This document shows, piece after piece, positions 56,325 through 64,000 of a stretch of 64,000 nucleotides of DNA. Where the stretch lies: NCBI RefSeq assembly GCF_025766255.1, contig NW_026516804.1, positions 1 through 64,000 on the forward strand, given 5' to 3'. Source of the DNA: Zychaea mexicana. Lineage: Eukaryota; Mucoromycota; Mucoromycetes; Mucorales; Lichtheimiaceae. The notes beneath the pieces were generated by a model. It did not search any database and had not been told where the DNA came from. It was given only the letters and a program-made list of their open reading frames with translations. Both the position numbers and the translations under genes were made by a program. How positions within the stretch are numbered: position 1 is the first letter of the stretch; each line of letters starts with the position of its first letter.

Positions 56325-57697
56325 ATGATGAAAGGGTGGAAAGGAGTTGTATCCTTTTTATTTGATATAATGCATTAACTTTACAAAAAGAAAAACGATT
56401 TCACCAGATTTCTGCTGGTCAAAAAAAAGCATCTTCTTCCTTGACTCTATACCTATGTTGTTATACTCGATTGATAGCTTTCTAGGAACAAGGCACCTGG
56501 TGCTACTCCAGTCAATGGCCATCCGAGTCCAGAGCAACAACAGCAACCGCAACAAGCACAGCCGTCATCTCCGCAACAGCCTTACTATACTACAACACCC
56601 CCTCCGCCGCCACCTTCTGTTGCCACTATCGAAACAACAGCAGCAACAACCCCTTCCTCGCCTCAGAACAGTAGCAACAACACACCATCTATTGTTGTAG
56701 TGAACGCCGAAGACGGATCTGACTCTGTAAGTAATTTGATTTTCTGTTATACTTCGTAGTCCTGTTATGGCTGTCCCCATCGTCTTTGTTTGTAGGGTGA
56801 TACTCATCTTTTTATTCCCGCTTGCTGCTGCAGCCCCAACATCAGCAACAGCATCAACAACAACAACAACAACAACAACAGCAGCAGCAGAAGCGGGCGA
56901 ACCCGCAAGTGTCGTTTATGCACCATCCAAAGTCAGGTGAACGCGATATCCCAAAGACAGGTGCACTGAACCGTTTGAAGAACGCTCCCAAGGATCAGAT
57001 CCCGATCAGCAAGGCTCCTCGTCGACAAAAGTCGTCTCGCTTCTACGTTAAAGAAAAGGTTCAACTAGAAAAAACACCTGGTTTTCATGGTAAGTTAGTG
57101 GACAAATATAGAAATGATGGTGATAAGATGGAGTGATTATGTATGTAATAAACGGCGGTGGCGGTGGCGGCTTTGTTATTGGTTATTGGTTTTTAGAGGC
57201 ACCACCCCATTTGCGACCGGACCTGTTCATCCAAAAGATCCGTCAGTGCATGGTGTGCTTTGATTTTAGCGATGCATCATCAGAGCTGCGCGAAAAGGAG
57301 ATCAAGCGGCAAACGCTGCAGGAAATTTTGGAATATGTCAACATGAACCGCGGAGTGCTTACTGAAATGGTGTACCCGGAAATCGTCAATATGGTAGGAG
57401 GAGATAGAGCAAGATAGGTACACGGTAAGGGAGATTAACCAACCTATCATCATTGTCTATAGTTTTCCATCAACCTCTTTCGTACGATACCACCTCAAGT
57501 GAATCCTGTGGGGGATGCATTTGACCCCGAGGAAGACGAGCCTGTGCTGGAACTGGCATGGCCACACTTGCAGATCGTATACGAGTTCTTCTTACGCTTC
57601 CTGGAATCGCCCGAGTTTAACATCAACTATGCAAAGAAGCACATCGATCACAAATTCATCTTACTGGTTCGTTTTTTGTTGTCTTCCCGTTATTTAC

Positions 57698-57733
<36 letters not shown>

Positions 57734-59543
57734 CGCTAATACACTTATATTTCACGGAACAGCTTCTCGAGCTATTCGACAGTGAAGATCCTCGAGAACG
57801 CGATTTCTTAAAAACAACGCTTCACCGAATATACGGCAAATTCTTAAACCTGCGTGCATTCATCCGTCGGTCGATCAACAATATCTTTTTCCAATTCATT
57901 TACGAGACCGAACGTCACAACGGTGTGGCCGAACTGCTCGAGATTTTGGGCAGTATCATTAACGGATTTGCGTTGCCACTCAAGGAAGAGCACAAGATCT
58001 TTTTGACTCGGGTTTTAGTTCCTCTGCATAAGGTCAAGTCGTTGGTCCTTTATCATCCACAGCTCGCCTACTGTGTCGTTCAATTTTTAGAAAAGGATCA
58101 GATGCTCACACATGAGGTAAAAGAAAGAGAGAGAGGGAGAGGGAGGGAGAGTATATGTGTGTGATTGACTGTAAAAAAGGGTGTCAACACAAAGGAGAGG
58201 ATAGTTAATTAATTTACATATACAAAGGTTGTCACAGGTCTGTTGCGCTATTGGCCCAAGGTTAACAGTCCCAAGGAAGTCATGTTTTTGAACGAGTTAG
58301 AGGAAATCCTCGATGTGATCGATGCCTACGAATTCCAGCGGGTCATGGTCCCTTTGTTCACTAAACTATCCCAGTGCGTCTCGAGCTCACATTTCCAGGT
58401 AATAACTAGTCGATGGGGATCCGGCAAAAGGCGGAAGGTGTCTGTATACTAAACTGGAAGGGCAATGATGCATAATTCATAATAGGTTGCTGAGCGCGCG
58501 CTGTATTATTGGAACAATGACTACGTTGTGAGTCTGATGGCAGAAAACATGGATGCCATTATGCCTATTGTTTTTCCTGCGTTGTACAAGACATCCAAGG
58601 CACATTGGAACAAGTAAGCAAATTATGTGATGAATAGTTATAATACATACCAGCAGTCACTGACCGTTGTTTGTTAGAACGATTCTCGGACTAGTCTATA
58701 CTGCGCTCAAGTTGTGCATGGATATCAACCCGGTCTTGTTTGATGAGTGTGCGAACCAATACAAGCTGCAACGTCAATTGTAAGTGAATTTCAAATTGGC
58801 AATCACGTTTCCTAGCTTATCTCACCACCCAATAAAAATGATGTAGGGAACGTAAGCGACAAAAGGAACTCGAAGACAGCTGGAAGGCACTTCATCAAAA
58901 AGTGTCCGTCATATCCGCAAATCCGCCCGATATACCGAAACCTGCATCTCCTGGTGGTGCCTTTGCATTCCCTACTCCACATCAGACAGTGGAGGACGAG
59001 CCCATGGAAGTAGAGGAAGAAGAAGACGATGATATCCTGACCGACGAAGAAACAGATGCCGAGTCTGAAAACGCGGCCGAGCATACGGATGCGATCCACC
59101 CAGACATGGTATATGTTTAAGTCTAAATTATTGTGCTCGATCCTCTCTCGTCAATAGATTACTGACGTAGAATCAAATCTACCGATATGTATAGCAACAA
59201 TTTGACAACGCTCCAGTGCAATACCAGCAATTTAGACGCAAATCGATTATACCCGTGGATGAAACGGTAAAAAGATATAAGCCTTTCATTTTGTTGAGGG
59301 GATTTATGTGGTTTCGACATTGAGACTAATATTCTGTTCTCTCTTTAGGTATTCAACGAACTTTCGCGCCACGTCAGTTTAGACGAAGTTTTGAATCAGG
59401 CGCCTGGTGCATCTTCCGCAGCTGCTGCAGCGGCAGCTGCAGCCGCCGCTTCGTCGAGTGGCACGGATGCAAGCAGTAGTAGTAGCAGTAATAACAATGG
59501 TGGACACGAGCAGATGAGTGTAGATCAAAGCGGTCCGATGTAG
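56325..59543 (+). CDS. PP2A regulatory subunit B56 (B'/Rts1-Par1 type)
   Basis: Twelve exons, all in phase: 56325-56348, 56478-56726, 56834-57089, 57197-57393, 57463-57666, 57763-58116, 58228-58398, 58486-58613, 58678-58779, 58847-59108, 59195-59266 and 59349-59543, for 737 residues. The start [20 protein letters not shown] matches the family N-terminus. A low-complexity region with Pro and a poly-Gln run (about 56855-56890) follows. The conserved HEAT-like B56 core includes [54 protein letters not shown] and [16 protein letters not shown]. The tail is acidic ([15 protein letters not shown]) with poly-Ala and Ser/Asn runs. It targets phosphatase 2A to substrates, with roles in stress, septation and cell-cycle control in fungi. 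It ends in TAG. The assignment is secure. Confidence 0.96.
57713..57733. repeat. GA microsatellite in B56 intron 5
   Basis: TATATATA followed by about ten AG units within the intron between exons 5 and 6. A second, imperfect AG-rich run lies in the next intron near 58128-58150. Confidence 0.7.
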
Positions 59544-59689
59544 AAAAAGAAAAGAATTCCCCACAAACTTCAGCAATCCCCCCTTCCCCTCCCTCCCCTC
59601 TTTTCCTTTCTTTCTTTGTTATCAAACAACTTTTTTCTCAGTAAATATATTATAAAGTGCTCTAAAAAAAGACTTTTCCAGAAAGAAGG

Positions 59690-62600
59690 TTACAACGAAG
59701 TGGAATGTTTTGCTTTTTTGAAAGATGGCAGACGGAGTCGTAATAAGCTATCATTAGGCGCCTTGCTATTATTTGCAGACGTTGGTCGAGTAAACGCTTG
59801 ATCTAATGATTGAAATATTTCATCATCGATGTAATACGCCTGGAACAACTGCTCGAGCGTATGTAACCGATCTTCCAAGTGGGCCATTCGTTCGACGTGT
59901 GTCGCTGATGACGATGTTCTCTTTAGTAGCGGGTGCACAATAGGAACGTTTTCATGCTTTTGCTGGAATTTACTGAGCAGGCCTTGAAGAAGTGATAGAC
60001 GCATCTGTCCTATCGACCACCGTTGAATAACGCCCCAAGGTGATCGTGGACGGTAACCAAATAGCCAATGTTGAGCTGTTACCAGCAAACCAAACACACC
60101 ACCCAAAACGCCAATCGCTTGAACGACAGTAAAGGCACGCTGCTCTGCCGTGATCTGGGTTGTATATCGTTCTGGAAACAAATGGAGTGAGCCTAGTGGT
60201 TGCTTGCCACCGCCGCCACCCGTCACGTATGTAGGTGGAGATGATTCTGATATCAGTTTGGAGCTGGTGATTTGGTGCCATGTAGCCGTGTCTGAGGCGT
60301 ACCCAATATAGTTCCACCATGAGTCTTCTTTTAATACAATGCGTTTGCCGAGTGCATAGCTGCCTGTGTGTACCCGGTTGGCTGTCACCAAGTGCTGTTG
60401 CTCCTGGTAATGATGGTATGTTGTTGACTCAGCTGCACGAAAGTGGCTTTCTTCATAAGGTGACGTCCATTCAAACATATCATCGCCGTCGTTTTCTTTT
60501 TTTAAATTGTAAATTTCGAGATTCGGATCATGGTCTCGGTGGTAAAGACTAATTTGAACTTGGGTTACGTTGCCGTAATAGTCGAACTTTAGATACGATC
60601 CTTCTGCTTGTCGATGAACGGGCGAAGCCAGCCGTACGGTATCAGGCGCTCGAAATAAGATGCATACTCGTTCGCGCGCTGTAGGCGGGTAGAAGGTTTG
60701 CAAGTATTGTGAACATTGCATGCCATAATCTGTAGCACACCGGACATACGGTTCTGTTTGCTGATAGTCATCAAAGCAGAATCGGACATCTATACAATAT
60801 TTTCCAAACATTCATGCGTTCAATCCCACATAAATGAATAAATAATACTTGTTATTTAACGTACCAGGTACGTAGATTGATCCATCTGTAGTTTCATCAT
60901 AGTACTGCTGATCGATGATGGGACTATGGATGATCTGTCTGGTTAGAGATAGTACGAGGTAGACCATATACGCGCCAAAAGTAAACTTTAACGCCAAGCG
61001 AGCGAACTCGGTCCATCCAGGCTCACCGGGTCTATTACGGCAAGGTGTTAAGCTCTTATGATTTTTCAACAGCTTGACAAACAAAATCGCTTTAGCTACC
61101 TGGGATCCCACAACTCATGCTTAATCGATGAGATACCTTGAAGGATAGCTTTTCGCCCTAGTCTCCACAACAACCAAATAAGAACAATCACCGCTATTAC
61201 GGCAAAGCACAATGCAATGATGACGGCAGCGCTCAGCATGGCTGCTGAAGATGCAAGTTCGTCTCCAGACCCGAGCCATGCAGTCGAAGAAGAACCAAGT
61301 GCTCCACGTGGTAACCATTCTAATGTTTCACTATCCAAAATATATAAGCCATCATGTATGGTTTGATAGCTTTGACCTATTTACGAAAATATACGGTCGG
61401 TTTCGCTTGATAAGCATATAAATTCTTTAATGTGATATGGTAATGTCTATATGTAAGGATCATACCAAGACCGTAAAGCATTTTGGTACCATCGATAAGC
61501 AGGGCAGACGCCATAGACTGTGGTAGCGGCTGGTTATTTGTAGAAGGAATTACTGCTTGCCATTCCCATGTTTTGGTGTTTAACAAAGCTGTCATTTCTT
61601 CCAAGTGCTGCTGATCTGCTGACAAGTACGTATGAAAAGGTGGAGGAACATTATCTTGACCTGTACGTACACAATACACATTATTAGAACGAGGGGGGAG
61701 AGAGACTTAATAAATTTGTTGGTTTTCTCTCACCTCCACAAATGACAATCTTATCATAAACAGCTTAAAGTGTTTAAAAGAAATGATATCAGTATGCAAC
61801 AAGAATCTAATTTTAATGTTTCGTATAACAATAAAGGGCGAATACCAAACTTGTTACTTCACTGTGGTACATTCGTGATGCAGGAACGCGTCCACCCAGA
61901 GTTTTTTCATGCCATTGGCCACTGTGAGTGTCGTATACTATTGCATTCGCAAGGTCAACCAGCTCATCATTCTGACCACACGCTTTTGCTCCACCTAAGA
62001 CTACCAACTGGCCGTTGCTTATTATTTGATTTAAATCAGTAAATTCCAAATTTGATTTGCAAGAAAAAAACGCTGCAGATCAAGCAAAACTTACCTAAGC
62101 ATGCTCATGGTATGACCATAATATCCACGACCGTCTTTGCTTGGATGATCCGCTAGAGGTGACCATTGCTGCTTAACTAGATTATATTTCCAGAATGTAG
62201 TATCTAATGCAGACGTTGTTGTTGCTGTGGTGGTGGTGGTGCCGTTTTTTTCAATGGGTTTTCCACCGTAAAGAAACAAATGCTGATAATCAACTGAAGA
62301 CACGCTAGCATGTCCAGTACGAGGAGCAGGTACCAGAGCCGTCGTTGTATGATTGTGCGCGGACGGTATTGACATCAGCTGACGAGTTTTAATAGCGTAA
62401 CTGTATATTGTAAAGGTATCATCCATGATGAAGAAGCCTTCATCTTCGATGGTGGTTTTGTCGGTGTAAAGCGTCGCTGGTAGCGTTATCACTGTCATTG
62501 TTGGTACTCGTGCCAATGCTGTGAGTTGTGGATGCTCGTTCTTGAGTGCATCATTGGTAAGTGACCAGATCATGGTGTCGCTGACAATGTAGATGGTGTC

Positions 62601-62831
62601 GTCCAAGAGAACTGATCCAAGCACTGGCCGAGCAAGTCCGATGGCACGTTGCTCCTCATGGTATTCAACAACTTTCATTTGGGATAAAAGGGAGAAAAAA
62701 GTAAGTGGGAAGGAAAAAGGAGAGCAAAAAAAGCTGTCGCATTGAGATGTTATTGAAGGTGTGCATAGTGGGTAATAAGGGGCTGGAAACCAATTGAAAG
62801 AACACCAACGCCTTTTTTGCAGTCCTTGCAT
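59690..62831 (-). CDS. Kelch-repeat membrane protein (Mucoromycota type)
   Basis: Exons: 62095 to about 62678/62831, 61858-62017, 61734-61763, 61466-61660, 61100-61376, 60865-61031 and 59690-60789. The joints after 61858 are all GT-AG and in phase except 61858/61763, which is one base off. The N-terminal half has kelch/galactose-oxidase-like blades (VLLDDTIYIVSDT, YQHLFLYGGKP, YYGHTMSML, GQLVVLGGAKA, DKIVICGG, LYILDSETLEWLPRGA). A transmembrane segment (AAVIIALCFAVIAVIVLIWLLW) is followed by WDPR/PGEPGWTEFARL, a second segment (TFGAYMVYLVLSL), a Cys-rich domain (VRFCFDDYQQ...CATDYGMQCSQY), a third segment (AIGVLGGVFGLLVTAQHWLF) and a cytoplasmic tail with a coiled coil. The function is unknown; the layout suggests a cell-surface or secretory-membrane role. 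The start is uncertain: ATG 62831 gives the longest frame and 62678 the first kelch-proximal Met. It is convergent with B56, 146 bp apart. Confidence 0.75.
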
Positions 62832-63019
62832 ACATATTGGGTCAACAGATTACATAAACAGTGAAAGTAAATTATATGGTGATCAGGGAAAGCAGCAACA
62901 GCAGTAGGTAACGCAGAAACACAAAGGCTGATGCTATCAGCACATGTCAAGTATACTTTACTGAGAAGATGTACGTGTTCTTATTTTTTAATATATTTGA
63001 AATGCTGGTATATAGCGAT

Positions 63020-63977
63020 TTAATTAAGGGGCTGATCGCCCGCTTGACCAGGAGATGAGCCAATGGAACTGGCTACAGTAGATCCTTCTGGCGCTATTTG
63101 GTTTGGAGATGTTGGTGCCAGTTTACCTGATGGAGCATTATTAGCTCCCATCGGTGACGCAGTAATACCGCTGCCGTCCGTGCTCAATCCTGGGTTAGCA
63201 CCAGTATCAATGCCATTGCTAGTTGCGCTTGTAGCAGCATCAGGATTAGCCCCGACCGATGCGTCTTTTAGGTGATTGCCGCCACTGGGTTGTGTAGGGT
63301 TTGCATCCGTGTTACTGATGCCACCATTGGGTGCCATTTCATTATCAACATTGTTATTTGCTGCTGCTGTTGAAGACCCAGGATCCTGTCCGCCTATTGA
63401 AGATCCAGGATTCTGCTGTGAGCTAGGCGCATTCTGACCTACTGGTGCTGCTGTACCGCCATTTTGAGGTGCTGCCGATGGACTTTTAAGAGCGTTTGCA
63501 TTAGGTTGCTGAGGTTGTGCTGGTGGGGCTTCAATTGCGGGTGGTGTCTGTGGATTATTGGTGTTTGTCAATGCTGGGGCTGTAGAATCTTGATCTGCTG
63601 CACCGTTTGATGCAAGCGTTGCGCCAGTATTGGCAGCACTTTGTGCAACATACAATGCCTTTTCCGTGACAGCAAAACCGAGATAATATGATCGAAAGAA
63701 GGGGCCACCGAGATACACAGTATGATCGTCAGGGCCATTGACAATCGTCGAAAAGCATGCTTCCGACTGTCCAGTGGGTATATGTTCATATTCGTTAATA
63801 TATTGTGATGCTGGTATTTGTGCATCAAGGCCTTGAGAGAACTCAACCACAAGAGACGGGAGCTTCTTTCGCCAGGCACAGGAAATTGTGTACATTCGGG
63901 TTTTTGCTTGGTACTTTGCACCAATAGCATCGTTGAGGGCGCTTGCCATAGAAGGGGGTACCATGATATACGGTGTG
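63020..63977 (-). CDS. Pepsin-type aspartic protease, C-terminal exon (partial)
   Basis: This is the last exon of a gene that continues beyond the window. It begins after a 3' splice site (TTTCTTCCAG, 63978-63987 on the - strand). TPYIMVPPSMASALNDAI is the segment that follows the second catalytic DTG in A1 proteases. CAWRKKLPSLVVEFSQ...ACFST gives the conserved disulfide pair, and VYLGGPFFRSYYLGFAVTEK matches the final ILG..FLR..Y..FD region with changes. The remaining about 180 residues are a low-complexity Pro/Gln/Asn/Ser/Gly tail, probably a glycosylated wall or membrane linker. No GPI signal is evident before TAA at 63020. The catalytic residues lie outside the window. It is a secreted protease by family; activity cannot be judged here. 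Confidence 0.75.
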
Positions 63978-64000
63978 CTGGAAGAAACCGTGCCATAGAA

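Noticed and set aside
63977..64000. Apparent loss of the catalytic DTG in the aspartic protease (GTV before SSTPYI)
   Set aside because: The bases TTTCTTCCAG form a good 3' splice site, so the apparent residues are intron sequence. The DTG exon lies beyond the window.
1..64000. CRISPR arrays, bacterial operons or prophage
   Set aside because: Spliceosomal introns, eukaryotic gene families and eukaryotic transposons throughout; the regular repeats found are minisatellites without spacer structure.

Overview
The window looks like nuclear DNA of an early-diverging fungus, most likely a Mucoromycota mould. This is inferred from short introns with GTAAGT-like donors, the style of the transposon proteins, and a kelch/membrane protein of a type I associate with that group. 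Two regions are sharply different. Positions 1 to about 52.5 kb are a transposon graveyard with no recognisable host gene. Positions 52.5-64 kb are an ordinary, compact, intron-rich gene island.

Repeat region, left to right: a broken Merlin (ISXO2-type) transposase with a Q-rich tail (0.2-1.85 kb) that carries a palindromic insert; a Ty3/gypsy integrase fragment (2.9-4.3 kb) and a following gag-like ORF (4.7-5.35 kb); a complete PIF/Harbinger element with TTA target duplication (5542-8264); a pogo/Tigger-type transposase (10.2-24.7 kb) split by two CACTA-superfamily elements with their own target duplications (11330-16482, TAC; 16620-24233, ATG); a LINE fragment (25.0-25.9 kb); a young gag-protease-only LTR element (26950-31114) nested in a LINE ORF1-like gene; tandem repeats (32.6-33.8 kb); the element described next (34.6-38.05 kb); another Ty3/gypsy integrase end (38.4-39.6 kb); and two LINEs in the same orientation (40.05-45.3 and 46.1-51.9 kb).

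The most unusual element is at about 34.6-38.05 kb. It encodes a Rep protein of CRESS-DNA-virus type (HUH nickase motifs plus SF3 helicase) on the + strand, convergent with a DDE transposase on the - strand. Inverted A/T-rich tracts flank the pair. This may be a virus-transposon hybrid in which a transposase takes the place of the capsid gene.

A second pattern cuts across the elements. Most transposon ORFs are interrupted by single TAA/TAG codons where Gln is expected, or by TAG where Trp is expected. Host genes use TAG and TAA as true terminators, so this is not a code change. It fits C-to-T mutation in CpA context, a RIP-like or deamination footprint.

The gene island encodes mitochondrial malate dehydrogenase (-), a PfkB-family sugar/nucleoside kinase (-, with one apparent frameshift), a PP2A B56 regulatory subunit (+), a kelch-repeat membrane protein (-) and the 3' end of a pepsin-type aspartic protease (-). 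These are unrelated housekeeping or secretory functions and nothing suggests a gene cluster.
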